Of a DNA stretch of 64,000 bases, positions 8,220-16,501 are shown one piece after another (the stretch's first letter is position 1; every line of letters begins with the position of its first letter). The stretch comes from Candidatus Amarolinea dominans (GTDB taxonomy: Bacteria; Chloroflexota; Anaerolineae; SSC4; Amarolineaceae). Where the stretch lies: the NCBI GenBank assembly GCA_016719785.1, contig JADJYJ010000018.1:62001-126000 (forward strand), given 5' to 3'. The notes below the pieces were generated by a model. That model searched no databases. It was not told where the DNA came from and saw nothing but the letters and a program-made list of their open reading frames with translations. The position numbers and the translations under genes are program-made.

Positions 8220-9173
8220 CTATTTCCAAACGATCTGGGCGACTGTGGCGGAACGAAGATCGCCAATCTGAACTTCAAGCTGTTGGATCGTGGCAGCCGC
8301 CGAAACGAGTTGACCATCCCTGACTGCAACCCACTGCCCGTAATACTCGGCGCTGTGTTTGGCAAACCACTGTGTGTCCGCGCGCGCGGTTCCGTCATGA
8401 ACGGCATGACTCACTTGTGCCGGTCGAGGATTCAACGCCTGTGAAAACTTTTGCAGACCCACGTGATAAGGATACAGGGCTACGCCGTCGCGCGCCAAAG
8501 TCTGCGCCAGGTAGTGTAGTCCGGCTTGAAAAGCCAAACGGGCCACGCGTTCAATGATCTCTGGCGGCTGCTGCAGCCAGTCTACTTGTGCGTAAGCCTG
8601 GTGGAATGCTTGTTCATTGCCATCGTCAGACGCAATTTGCAGGTGCGTCAAGATTTCGTCAACTGAACCTGGCTTCACAAGAGGGCCGGCAGACGGCGCT
8701 GTCTCCCGGTTCTCTTTCTGCAATTGACCGTTGCCTGTTGTCGTGTTCCGCGCCGGAGGAGGGTTCAAGATAGCGGCAAACTTGCTCAAGCCAACATGAT
8801 CAGTGTAGCGATTGGCGGCTCTGAGCGCCAATTGCCTGGCGGACTCGTGATCACCCGCCAGCAACAGGGCACGCAAGACGCGTTCGATTATGTCCGGTGG
8901 TTGCTGTGCCCAATCTACGCTCGAGTACACCGCGGCAAATGAAACTCCGTTTTCAGTTTGGGCAACCGCTTCCAGCCGCAGCAGTGTCGCAAGTGCGGGC
9001 AACTGGTCTCGGGGAGATGCCAGGGTAGATCGTTCACCACGCGCACCACCAGATTGGCGCGAGGACAAACCACCTGTTGACTGGACAGGTAATTTGCTGG
9101 CGTTTCGCCTCGAAGCCGGCTTCTTGATTGAATGACGCTTTCTTTCGATCGCCACACCCACTGACTGACTCAT
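8220..9173 (-). CDS. Hypothetical protein with two helical repeats and a DUF5678-like C-terminus
   Basis: 317 aa. After a basic, low-complexity N-terminus of about 70 residues there are two clearly related repeats. One contains VDWAQQPPDIIERVLRALL...DHVGLSKFAAILNP; the other VDWLQQPPEIIERVARLAF...YHVGLQKFSQALNP. Each is about 60 residues, helical and TPR-like. The last 50 residues (GQWVAVRDGQLVSAAATIQQ and following LEVQIGDLRSAT) resemble DUF5678, a small domain of unknown role. No signal peptide, so probably cytosolic. Function is unknown; a scaffold role is possible. Confidence 0.6.
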   Translation of the reverse strand: MSQSVGVAIERKRHSIKKPASRRNASKLPVQSTGGLSSRQSGGARGERSTLASPRDQLPALATLLRLEAVAQTENGVSFAAVYSSVDWAQQPPDIIERVLRALLLAGDHESARQLALRAANRYTDHVGLSKFAAILNPPPARNTTTGNGQLQKENRETAPSAGPLVKPGSVDEILTHLQIASDDGNEQAFHQAYAQVDWLQQPPEIIERVARLAFQAGLHYLAQTLARDGVALYPYHVGLQKFSQALNPRPAQVSHAVHDGTARADTQWFAKHSAEYYGQWVAVRDGQLVSAAATIQQLEVQIGDLRSATVAQIVWK

Positions 9174-9244
9174 CTTCCACCTCCTGACCCTGCCAGAGTA
9201 TTATACACCGCTTACCCCCCGCGCGGCGAATATCATCAGCCGGT

Positions 9245-10153
9245 CTACTGCCGCCCCTCCAGGGCCAGCGCCAGTGTCTTGTACACCAGCTTGGCCACGG
9301 TAAAATCGGCCGCGTGATAGCCGGGGATGGGCGCCAGTTCGACGGCGTCGAAGCCAACGATGTCCGCGTTCTGGGCCACGGTGCGAATCACGTCCAGGGT
9401 TTGCCACCAACTCAGGCCGCCCGGCTCTGGGGTGCCAGTGGCCGGAATCAGCGCCGGGTCAATGCCATCCACGTCAATGGTTAGAAAAACCTTGTAACCC
9501 CTGACCCACTCTGCCAGTTCAGCCAGATACTCCGGCCCGGCATGAACCTCTTCGGCGAAAAACACGCGCACGGTCTCCGGGTTGGCAGCGATGTAGTCGG
9601 TCTCTTCCCGGCAGACAGAACGAATACCGATCTGTGCCAGCGGCCCTAGCTGATGAAAGTGCCGCGCGGCGCAGGCGTGGCTGTAGGTAGAATCCTCGTA
9701 GCTGGCGCGCAGATCGCTGTGCGCATCAATCTGCACGGTCAGCAGCGGCGACCCGTCCGCGCAGAAGACCTGCGCCAGGCCTCGCGCCACGCCCACGCTG
9801 ACGGTGTGTTCACCACCCAGACCGACGACGAACTTACCCGCGCGGGCCTGCTCGGCCACCACTTCCTGAATGGCATCCACCATCGCCGCCGGGCCTTCCA
9901 TGCTGGGCGCCAGCGCGGGCAGCGTGTGGACGCCCCAGCGCAGCGCCAATTCATCATCGAATTCACGGTCCAGCAGTTCTACCTGCGTGGAAGCCTGCAA
10001 GATCGCGCGCGGTCCGTTGCGCGTGCCGCCGCTGTAACTGACGGTAGCTTCGTACGGAATGGGCAGCACGACCACGCGGCTGCGTTCGTAGGCACTAAAC
10101 TCTTCGGCCAGTCCCAAGAAGTTGTCCGGCGGTAGAAATGTGTAACCCGACAT
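9245..10153 (-). CDS. speB: Agmatinase
   Basis: A ureohydrolase of 302 aa that converts agmatine to putrescine and urea using a binuclear Mn centre. The metal-binding motifs are all present: GGEHTVSVG, QIDAHSDLRASYE (DAHxD) and TIDVDGIDPALIPATGTPEP (DxDxxDP). Length and the N-terminal block (VVVLPIPYEATVSYSGGTRN) match SpeB. It lies 16 bp downstream of a deoxyhypusine-synthase-like gene on the same strand, which fits a polyamine pathway operon. Confidence 0.92.
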   Translation of the reverse strand: MSGYTFLPPDNFLGLAEEFSAYERSRVVVLPIPYEATVSYSGGTRNGPRAILQASTQVELLDREFDDELALRWGVHTLPALAPSMEGPAAMVDAIQEVVAEQARAGKFVVGLGGEHTVSVGVARGLAQVFCADGSPLLTVQIDAHSDLRASYEDSTYSHACAARHFHQLGPLAQIGIRSVCREETDYIAANPETVRVFFAEEVHAGPEYLAELAEWVRGYKVFLTIDVDGIDPALIPATGTPEPGGLSWWQTLDVIRTVAQNADIVGFDAVELAPIPGYHAADFTVAKLVYKTLALALEGRQ

Positions 10154-10169
10154 GTTTACCTCACGACTG

Positions 10170-11261
10170 TCAAAATTCGGAATCAGCCGGCCGGTTCTGG
10201 AGATAGGCCGCAGTCAACGCCGCCAGCAGGGCCGGGCGCTGCTCGTACAGGCGCTTATGCGGGCGAGGCGCGTGCTTCGCCAACGCGTAGGCGGTTAGAA
10301 TGGGCAGGGCCAACGTGCTGTCGGTGTAGCAGACGATGCTGTCCGGCAGTTGATCCGGGTCCACCTTGCCCCAGGTGACGGCCTCGGAAGGGGTGGCGCC
10401 GCTGAGGCCGCCGGTATCAGGCCGGGCATCGGTAATCTGCACGAAGTAATCGTGCCCCTTTTCATCAATGCCCATGATTTCCTGAATTTGCGGCTCGGTC
10501 TGCAGAATGAAATTCTTGGGGCTGCCGCCGCCAATGATGAGCACCGCGCTCTTGCCGCCGCTGGTCTTGGCGCCGTAGACGATGGCCGTCGTTTCGTTGA
10601 CATCCGCCTCCGGGTCGAAGCCCAGTTGGCCGCCGGCCAGGCGCAGCGCGGCCACGTTCATGCCGATGGTCGAGTCGCCAGGGCTGGAGGTGTAGACCGG
10701 CACACCTGCGTCGAACGCCGCGCCGAGGACGGAGCGATGGGTCAACCCCAGGCGCAACTCACGCGCACGCACATATTTGCCCAGGTGATAGTGCAACTCG
10801 GCTGTGCTCAGACGGCGCTGAAATTCCGGCGCAGCCAGCACGCGACGCAGAAAGGCATCGGATTTGAGCAGCACCTCCTGATCGAAGACGATGTCGTAGA
10901 TGCGAATGATCTTCTGTGCGCGCAGCTCGACATCGTCCACAAAGGGCGAGGTCTGGAAAAGCTCAAAGCCTAAAGAGCGGTGCAGGTCGTGATAAAGATT
11001 GGCGCCGGTGCTGACGATCCAATCAATCATGCCGGCATCAATCAGCGGCACCAGTGCGGCATGGCCCAGTCCGGTCGGCGTGAGCGCACCGGAGAGGGTG
11101 ACGCCCACGGTGACATCAGGCGCCAGCATCTTGTTGACGAACAGGCGGCACGCTTCACGCAGGCGGGCCGCGTTGTAGGCCAGGAAATAGTCGTCTACCA
11201 GGTCGGCCACGCTCAAGTTGGTCGGAATGGGGTGTGGGTCGAGCTTACGACCGTAGGACAT
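10170..11261 (-). CDS. Deoxyhypusine synthase family protein
   Basis: 363 aa from ATG 11261 (GAGGAGG upstream). The family transfers an aminobutyl group from spermidine to a lysine or to a polyamine. The catalytic-lysine region EAVTWGKVDPDQ is intact, as are the NAD-binding-type blocks VIIGGGSPKNF and ITDARPDTGGLSGATPSEA. In eukaryotes and archaea the target is eIF5A. Bacterial members commonly act as homospermidine-synthase-like enzymes, and the adjacent agmatinase supports a polyamine role. True substrate unknown. Confidence 0.82.
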   Translation of the reverse strand: MSYGRKLDPHPIPTNLSVADLVDDYFLAYNAARLREACRLFVNKMLAPDVTVGVTLSGALTPTGLGHAALVPLIDAGMIDWIVSTGANLYHDLHRSLGFELFQTSPFVDDVELRAQKIIRIYDIVFDQEVLLKSDAFLRRVLAAPEFQRRLSTAELHYHLGKYVRARELRLGLTHRSVLGAAFDAGVPVYTSSPGDSTIGMNVAALRLAGGQLGFDPEADVNETTAIVYGAKTSGGKSAVLIIGGGSPKNFILQTEPQIQEIMGIDEKGHDYFVQITDARPDTGGLSGATPSEAVTWGKVDPDQLPDSIVCYTDSTLALPILTAYALAKHAPRPHKRLYEQRPALLAALTAAYLQNRPADSEF

Positions 11262-11339
11262 CGTGAATCCTCCTCGCTGCTTAAACCTGCTCATGCGCCG
11301 AACGAGTTTGGCGCTCCGGACTTGTCGAAGGGCTGATAC

Positions 11340-11379
11340 AAAATGGGGATGTCAAGCCTGCTGGCTCTGCACATCCCCA
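11340..11379 (-). terminator. Predicted rho-independent terminator after mreB
   Basis: On the minus strand a perfect 9-bp stem TGGGGATGT/ACATCCCCA (11371-11379 and 11344-11352) encloses an inner AGCC/GGCT hairpin. A run of four T residues (11343-11340) follows. It lies about 75 bp past the mreB stop codon. Confidence 0.6.
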
Positions 11380-11455
11380 CTCGTTGGCGGTTGTCTCATC
11401 TTGCCGTGCGGCCTGTAGCCGGCGACAGCGGCACGCTGACCGCGGCCGGCGCCGG

Positions 11456-12460
11456 TCAGACCTGCATCAGGCTGCGCTTCATGATGGCGTAGTTCTCCAG
11501 CGCCTTGCCGGCGCCGATGGCGACGCAGGCGATGGGGTTCTCGGCCACGTAGCAGGGCACACCGGTCTCTTTGGTCAGCAATTTGTCAATGTTGCGCAGG
11601 AGGGCGCCGCCGCCGGTGATAACCATGCCGCGGTCAATGATGTCGGCCGCCAATTCGGGTGGGGTCTTTTCCAGCGTCGCCTTGACCGTGCCCACAATGG
11701 CCTGCATCGGTTCGGTGATGGCCTCGGTCACTTCCTCCGAGGTAATCGTGATCGTCTTGGGCAGGCCGGCCACCTGGTCACGGCCGCGCACTTCCATGGA
11801 CATGTTTTCGGGCATCATGACCGCACTGCCGATCTTGATCTTGATCTCTTCGGCGGTCTGGTCGCCAATCAGCAGGTTGTACTTCTTGCGCACGTAGTTG
11901 ACGATGGCGTCGTCAATGCGATTGCCGCCGATGCGAATGGCGCTCCAGACCACAATGTCGTACATGGAAACAACGGCTGCTTCGGTTGTGCCGCCGCCGA
12001 TGTCCACCACCATGTTGCCGGTAGGGGTGTCAATCGGCAAGCCTGCGCCATACGCGGCCGCCAGTGGCTCAGGAATCAGATAGGCTTCGCGCGCACCGGC
12101 TTCAAGGGTGGCATCGCGCACCGCACGGCTTTCGACGCTGGTGACGCCTTTGGGCGTCGAAATCATGACGCGTGGCTTGAAGAGCGGGTTGCGGCCACAG
12201 GTGCGGCGGATGAAGTAGCGCAGCATGGCTTCGGTGACGACATAATCGGCGATCACGCCATCGCGCATCGGCCGCGCAACTTCGATGCTCTCTGGCGTAC
12301 GTCCCAGCATATCGGCGGCTTCCTGGCCGACGGCCACGATTTTGCTGTCACGCGTGGCAATGGCCACAACCGATGGTTCTTGCAGGACGATGCCCTTGCC
12401 CTTCATGTAGACGAGCAGGTTTACCGTGCCCAGGTCAATACCCAGTAACTTTTCGAACAT
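11456..12460 (-). CDS. mreB: Rod-shape determining protein MreB
   Basis: A bacterial actin of 334 aa. Phosphate 1 motif LGIDLGTVNLLVYMKGKGI, the block EPSVVAIATRDSKIVAVG, phosphate 2 VVDIGGGTTEAAVVS and the adenosine motif VITGGGALLRNID are all intact. It polymerises under the membrane and organises wall synthesis in rod cells and filaments. The start at 12460 (AAGGAAA upstream) gives the conserved MFEKLLGIDLGT. The gene is not followed by mreC/mreD here; a terminator closes the transcript. Confidence 0.95.
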   Translation of the reverse strand: MFEKLLGIDLGTVNLLVYMKGKGIVLQEPSVVAIATRDSKIVAVGQEAADMLGRTPESIEVARPMRDGVIADYVVTEAMLRYFIRRTCGRNPLFKPRVMISTPKGVTSVESRAVRDATLEAGAREAYLIPEPLAAAYGAGLPIDTPTGNMVVDIGGGTTEAAVVSMYDIVVWSAIRIGGNRIDDAIVNYVRKKYNLLIGDQTAEEIKIKIGSAVMMPENMSMEVRGRDQVAGLPKTITITSEEVTEAITEPMQAIVGTVKATLEKTPPELAADIIDRGMVITGGGALLRNIDKLLTKETGVPCYVAENPIACVAIGAGKALENYAIMKRSLMQV

Positions 12461-12506
12461 GCAATCATTTCCTTCTCTAGCTTGTTCGCAGAGATCAACA
12501 GGGGCG

Positions 12507-12535
12507 ATTATACGGGAAAGCAGAGTACGATGCAA
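12507..12535 (-). promoter_or_regulatory. Predicted promoter of mreB
   Basis: On the minus strand TTGCAT (12535-12530) and a perfect TATAAT (12512-12507) are spaced by 17 bases, with about 46 bases to the ATG. This is among the best promoter matches in the window. Confidence 0.7.
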
Positions 12536-12557
12536 GTTAGTGCCTGTTGAGATATCC

Positions 12558-13940
12558 TCACACCAGGCGGGCGGCCCGCTGCGCGCGTCGTTTCGCCAGC
12601 AGGCTGAGGATGCGCGCGTGTCGCGCCCGAGTGATGGGGTAGAAAGAGACCAGGATGATACCGGCCACGAAGAAGACGGCCGGGAGCGGACCGGCGAGAA
12701 AGCGAATGGTTCCCAGGGCCGTGGCCGGCTGTAGCCCATCCACCAGGTTGGCATTGGCCACGTAGCCGCTGGCCGACAACAGAGTGCCGGTCAGGGTAAT
12801 GGTCACCGCACCGACCAGTTTCTGAATGAGCGTGATGACGCTGTAATACGCGGCCTCCTGCCGCTGGGCGCGGCGCAGTTCATCCCAGTCAATCACATCG
12901 GGCAGAATCGCCAGCGGGATGGCATGGGCGGCCGAGACACCGATGCCGGCCAACGCGGCCAGGAGAAAGACCAGGTTGGCCCGCCCGGGCGGCATGAAAC
13001 TGAGCGCCAGGAGCACCACAGCCAGGAACGCCATGCCCAGTTGATAGGCGCGCGGCTTGTCCAGCCGGTGAGAGATCCATACCCACAAGGGCAACGCCAG
13101 CACCCCCACCCCAAACAAGAGCAGAAAGATCAGATCGCGCGCGCCGCCATCCAGCCGGAAATAGTCGCGGATGAGAAAGACGAGGACGAATTGAATCAGA
13201 TCAATCGGCATCCAGGTCAGCAAATAGACGCCTGCGACGATCAGGAAAGCCTTGTTGCTGGCTGCCATGCGAAACGAATCCACCAGGCCAGGCGTGGGCA
13301 GGTCCTGAAACTCCGGGCGTTCGCGCACCACGGCAAAAACCAGCCAGACAGGCAGCACACTGGCCAGCCCAAGCAAGGTTGCCATCACCATATAGGCGCT
13401 GTGACGGGCCGGGCCGCTGACGCCCGCTCCCGCGATGGCATCCACGATGGCCAAGGGAGCCACCGCGCCCAACAAACCGAAGCCGATGGAGAAGGCCATG
13501 CGATAGGAGTGCAGCGAGGTGCGTTCGTCATAACCAGGCGCCAATTCGGGCGTCAGCGCGATGTAGGGCACATTGACCAGGGTGAAGAAGGTGTCGAACA
13601 GGATGTACATCGCCGTGTAGTAGATCAGCAGTGCGGTCTGGCTGGGCATGGCGGGAACGACCCACATCAGGATGAAGGCCACACCGAAAGGCAGCGCGCC
13701 GAACAAGAGGTAGGGGCGGCGGCGGCCCCAGCGGGAACGGGTGCGGTCGCTCAGGGTGCCGATGACCAGGTCGTTGAAGGCGTCCCAGATGCGCCCCAGG
13801 CCGATGGAAATCCCGGCCAGTCGCGGGTCAAGTCCGACCACACTGACCAGGAAGTCGAGGTAGAGCAACGCCAGGGCGGTGGAAGTGAGCGAAAAGCCGG
13901 AATCGCCAGCGCCATAGATGATTTTCTTCCAGGTGGTCAT
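12558..13940 (-). CDS. GPH-family sugar:cation symporter (MFS)
   Basis: About 460 aa from ATG 13940 (GGAGGCG upstream). The N-terminus KIIYGAGDSGFSLTST and the block RTRSRWGRRRPYLLFGA after FNDLVIGTLSD are characteristic of glycoside-pentoside-hexuronide cation symporters of the major facilitator superfamily, with about 12 hydrophobic segments. It lies 32 bp downstream of a GH20 hexosaminidase gene, so it probably imports the sugar or disaccharide released by that enzyme, for example an N-acetylhexosamine. Substrate is inferred, not seen. Confidence 0.82.
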   Translation of the reverse strand: MTTWKKIIYGAGDSGFSLTSTALALLYLDFLVSVVGLDPRLAGISIGLGRIWDAFNDLVIGTLSDRTRSRWGRRRPYLLFGALPFGVAFILMWVVPAMPSQTALLIYYTAMYILFDTFFTLVNVPYIALTPELAPGYDERTSLHSYRMAFSIGFGLLGAVAPLAIVDAIAGAGVSGPARHSAYMVMATLLGLASVLPVWLVFAVVRERPEFQDLPTPGLVDSFRMAASNKAFLIVAGVYLLTWMPIDLIQFVLVFLIRDYFRLDGGARDLIFLLLFGVGVLALPLWVWISHRLDKPRAYQLGMAFLAVVLLALSFMPPGRANLVFLLAALAGIGVSAAHAIPLAILPDVIDWDELRRAQRQEAAYYSVITLIQKLVGAVTITLTGTLLSASGYVANANLVDGLQPATALGTIRFLAGPLPAVFFVAGIILVSFYPITRARHARILSLLAKRRAQRAARLV

Positions 13941-13972
13941 GTCTGACGCCTCCAGCGTGCGGTTGAGTCGGG

Positions 13973-15421
13973 TTACCAGGGAACCTGCGGTGAGCGGTAG
14001 AAGTTGACGCCAAGCGCCTGCAGGCGCGCGCCGTGTGCGGCCAGGCGTATGCGGAAATCGTCCCAACGGCAGCGGTTGGCCGGAGACCAGGCAATCTCGG
14101 CCAGGGCGGCCAGGCGCGGGAAGGCCATCCATTCGATGTCGGCCAGGGTGGTGAGGGTTTCGGACCAAAGCGGCGCTTCGATACCCAGGATGTTGTCCTC
14201 GGCCACCCCTGCCAGGTAGGTGGCCGGATCCCACTCATAGGTGTCCTTGACCTCCACGTAGCCGGCCCAGTGCAGCCCCAGGGGCGCGGCCGGGGTGTAC
14301 TGCATGTCCAGGTAAGTTCTGCTGGCCGGTGACAGAATAACCTGCGAGCCTTGCTGCACCGCCGCGCGCGCGTCGTCGCTGTGCCAGTGCTGAACGACCG
14401 TGGAGGGCAGCAGGCGCGCGTGTGCGATCTCCTCCCAACCGATCATCTGCTTGCCGCACGCCTGCACCAGGGTCTGCACCCGTTCGATGAAGCGTCGGTA
14501 GGCGGCCGGCGGGGTGGCGGCTGTCTCGTCGCCGCCGATGTGGATGTACGGGCCGGGCGTCAGGCTCGCTACCTCGCCAATCACATCGGCCAGCCAGCGA
14601 TACGTCCATTCGTCGTCGCAGTTGAGCGAGCTAAAACCAACGTCCGTGCCGGTATACAATGGCGGCGCCGCGCCATCGGCGTTGAGCGCGGCGACTGCGG
14701 CCAGCGCGGCGTTGGTGTGGCCGGGCATGTCAATCTCTGGGATGACCATGATGCCCTGGCGCTGCGCATAGGCGACGATGTCTGCGTAATCGGCCTGGGT
14801 GTAGTAACCGCCCGGGCCGCCGCCCACCGCGGTGGCGCCGCCGATCGCGGTCAGGGCCGGCCAGCGGGCGATGTGCAGACGCCAGCCTTGATCGTCGGTC
14901 AGGTGGAGATGCAGCCGGTTGAGCTTGTGCAGGGCCAGCAGGTCAATGATGCGCTTGATGGTGGGCACGTCGAAGAAATGGCGCGCCACGTCCAGCATGA
15001 AGCCGCGCCAGGCAAAACGCGGCAGATCGCGCACACTGCCGCAGGGCAGCAGCCACGGCCCCGGTTGCACCGTTGGCCACGCGCTGGCCGCGGGCAGGCG
15101 CTGGCGCAGGGTCTGCAAACCCCAGTGCAACCCGGCAGGTTGCGGCGCCGTCAGCGTCACCGCGTCCGGCTGGATCATCAGTTGATACCCTTCAGCGCCC
15201 AGGGCAGGGTCAGCGCCGACGGTGGTCAAGCGCAGCTGGCCGGCCGCCGGCGCGCCTGTGACCACCGGAAGTTCAAAGCCAGTGGCGGGGCGCAGGTGCG
15301 CGGCCAGGTCATGGCCCAACGCCAACAGCGGCGCGGTGGGCGGTTCCACCCTGATTTGGGTGTCCGCTGTCAGCACAAACGCGCCCTCTGCCTCATGCAC
15401 GGACGCCGGATATGGAATCAT
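13973..15421 (-). CDS. Beta-N-acetylhexosaminidase, GH20
   Basis: 482 aa with the GH20 layout. A GH20b-like N-terminal domain (about 1-125) is followed by the TIM barrel beginning FAWRGFMLDVARHFF, HLHLTDDQGWRLHIARW and GIMVIPEIDMPGHTNAALA. The catalytic Asp-Glu pair is in HIGGDETAA. It removes terminal N-acetylglucosamine or N-acetylgalactosamine from glycans by substrate-assisted catalysis. No signal peptide is visible, suggesting a cytosolic enzyme acting on imported oligosaccharides. It precedes the GPH transporter gene in an apparent two-gene operon. CAGGAG supports the start. Confidence 0.9.
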   Translation of the reverse strand: MIPYPASVHEAEGAFVLTADTQIRVEPPTAPLLALGHDLAAHLRPATGFELPVVTGAPAAGQLRLTTVGADPALGAEGYQLMIQPDAVTLTAPQPAGLHWGLQTLRQRLPAASAWPTVQPGPWLLPCGSVRDLPRFAWRGFMLDVARHFFDVPTIKRIIDLLALHKLNRLHLHLTDDQGWRLHIARWPALTAIGGATAVGGGPGGYYTQADYADIVAYAQRQGIMVIPEIDMPGHTNAALAAVAALNADGAAPPLYTGTDVGFSSLNCDDEWTYRWLADVIGEVASLTPGPYIHIGGDETAATPPAAYRRFIERVQTLVQACGKQMIGWEEIAHARLLPSTVVQHWHSDDARAAVQQGSQVILSPASRTYLDMQYTPAAPLGLHWAGYVEVKDTYEWDPATYLAGVAEDNILGIEAPLWSETLTTLADIEWMAFPRLAALAEIAWSPANRCRWDDFRIRLAAHGARLQALGVNFYRSPQVPW

Positions 15422-15464
15422 TGGCTACTCCTGTCTGGTTCTTGTCATCATGATGATCCTCGTC

Positions 15465-16115
15465 TTAGAAGACCAGGGTTTCCTTGCCGTGCAAGCGATC
15501 CTGAATGCGTTGGGCCACCAACGACAGATGAGACTCGTGCTGCACGTAGTTGAGATTGTCGGTTTCCACGACCAGAACCGGGCACAGCGTGAAACCGGCG
15601 ACCCACTGCTCGTAAAGATCGTTCAGGCGCGCCAGGTAATCGGGCGACATGGTTTGCTCGTAGTCGCGACCGCGCTGGGCAATGCGATCGAGCAGGGAGG
15701 GCACCGACGCACGCAGGTAAACCACCAAGTGCGGCGGTTGTAAGAGCAGCGTGAGCGTGCTGAAGAGCGCGTAGTAGGTCTCCCAATCGCGCGCGCTCAG
15801 ATGCCCTTGCAGGAACAGGTTGCGCGCAAAGACCTCGGCATCCTCGTAGACGCTGCGGTCCTGCACGACGGACTGCCTGTATTGCAGGAGGTGAAAATGC
15901 TGCTGCAAGCGCCGCGAGAGAAAAAACGCCTGTGAATGAAAGCTCCAGCGGCGCATGTCCGCGTAGAAATCGGACAGGTACGGATTTTCGTCAACCGCTT
16001 CGTAGACGGGTTCCCATCCCAACCGGTCGGTCAGCAAACGTGTGAGGGTAGATTTGCCGACGCCGATGTTGCCGGCCACGGCGACGAAGTATTTGGTGGT
16101 CAGGCTCTGCGTCAT
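15465..16115 (-). CDS. Deoxynucleoside kinase
   Basis: 216 aa. A P-loop kinase of the deoxyadenosine/deoxyguanosine kinase family in nucleotide salvage. P-loop VAGNIGVGKSTLTRLL is near residue 15. The substrate block QDRSVYEDAEVFARN (DRS/ERS motif) and lid Arg residues in LLDRIAQRGRDYEQ are intact. The chosen ATG (16115) lies two bases after the TGA of a 22-codon ORF with a very strong ribosome-binding site, so it is probably translated by coupling. Longer in-frame starts lack a ribosome-binding site. Confidence 0.85.
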   Translation of the reverse strand: MTQSLTTKYFVAVAGNIGVGKSTLTRLLTDRLGWEPVYEAVDENPYLSDFYADMRRWSFHSQAFFLSRRLQQHFHLLQYRQSVVQDRSVYEDAEVFARNLFLQGHLSARDWETYYALFSTLTLLLQPPHLVVYLRASVPSLLDRIAQRGRDYEQTMSPDYLARLNDLYEQWVAGFTLCPVLVVETDNLNYVQHESHLSLVAQRIQDRLHGKETLVF

Positions 16116-16117
16116 CG

Positions 16118-16186
16118 TCAGTTTGTTACATCCCATCCGAAATTGAATCCCGCACGATTTGGGTTGACACGACAAATTGCCTTCAT
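16118..16186 (-). CDS. Short leader ORF coupled to the deoxynucleoside kinase gene
   Basis: ATG at 16186 follows the near-perfect Shine-Dalgarno AGGAGGTG (spacing 5-6). It encodes MKAICRVNPNRAGFNFGWDV-TN and stops at TGA 16120-16118. The kinase ATG follows in TGACGATG. A promoter-like TACAAT lies upstream at 16253-16248. The layout suggests a leader peptide controlling kinase translation. Whether the peptide itself matters is unknown. Confidence 0.5.
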   Translation of the reverse strand: MKAICRVNPNRAGFNFGWDVTN

Positions 16187-16247
16187 CAGAGCACCTCCTG
16201 AGGAAAATTGACCGGGGGAAGATTGGCAAACGCGCTGGGTGACGCTG

Positions 16248-16276
16248 ATTGTACCACAGGTGGGCAAAAGCCTGAA
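16248..16276 (-). promoter_or_regulatory. Predicted promoter of the leader ORF and deoxynucleoside kinase
   Basis: On the minus strand TACAAT (16253-16248) is preceded at 17 bases by TTCAGG (16276-16271). The -35 match is weak. Confidence 0.4.
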
Positions 16277-16387
16277 GAAAGCCTGAAGAAGGCCGAAAGA
16301 TGGCCTAAAGATGGAAACACCGAAGCGCTATTTTTGCCTTTCTGCGCGTTTTCGCCGACAATGGCCCGGTGCTTGGATTCTCAATTT

Positions 16388-16443
16388 GTAGGGGCGCACC
16401 CTTGCGGTCGCCCACGCGGGCAGGCGCAAGGCCATGCCCCTAC
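16388..16443. repeat. 56-bp nested palindromic repeat
   Basis: GTAGGGGC at 16388-16395 pairs with GCCCCTAC at 16436-16443. Inside it CCTTGCG pairs with CGCAAGG and GCCC with GGGC, giving a long cruciform/hairpin. The near-identical 14-mer TGC(T/C)TGGATTCTCA lies on both sides (about 16371 and 16460), resembling a target duplication. It looks like an extragenic palindromic or MITE-like element. Confidence 0.65.
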
Positions 16444-16501
16444 CCCGGGTTATTGAGAAGTGCCTGGATTCTCACACCAAGAGGCAAAGGAATCTACGTT
16501 T

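Noticed and set aside
12924..13946. 340-codon plus-strand frame antisense to the GPH transporter
   Set aside because: Gln/His/Gly-rich shadow without domains; the minus strand is a full transporter.
14351..15553. 400-codon plus-strand frame antisense to the GH20 gene
   Set aside because: Low-complexity shadow; the GH20 catalytic motifs are on the minus strand.
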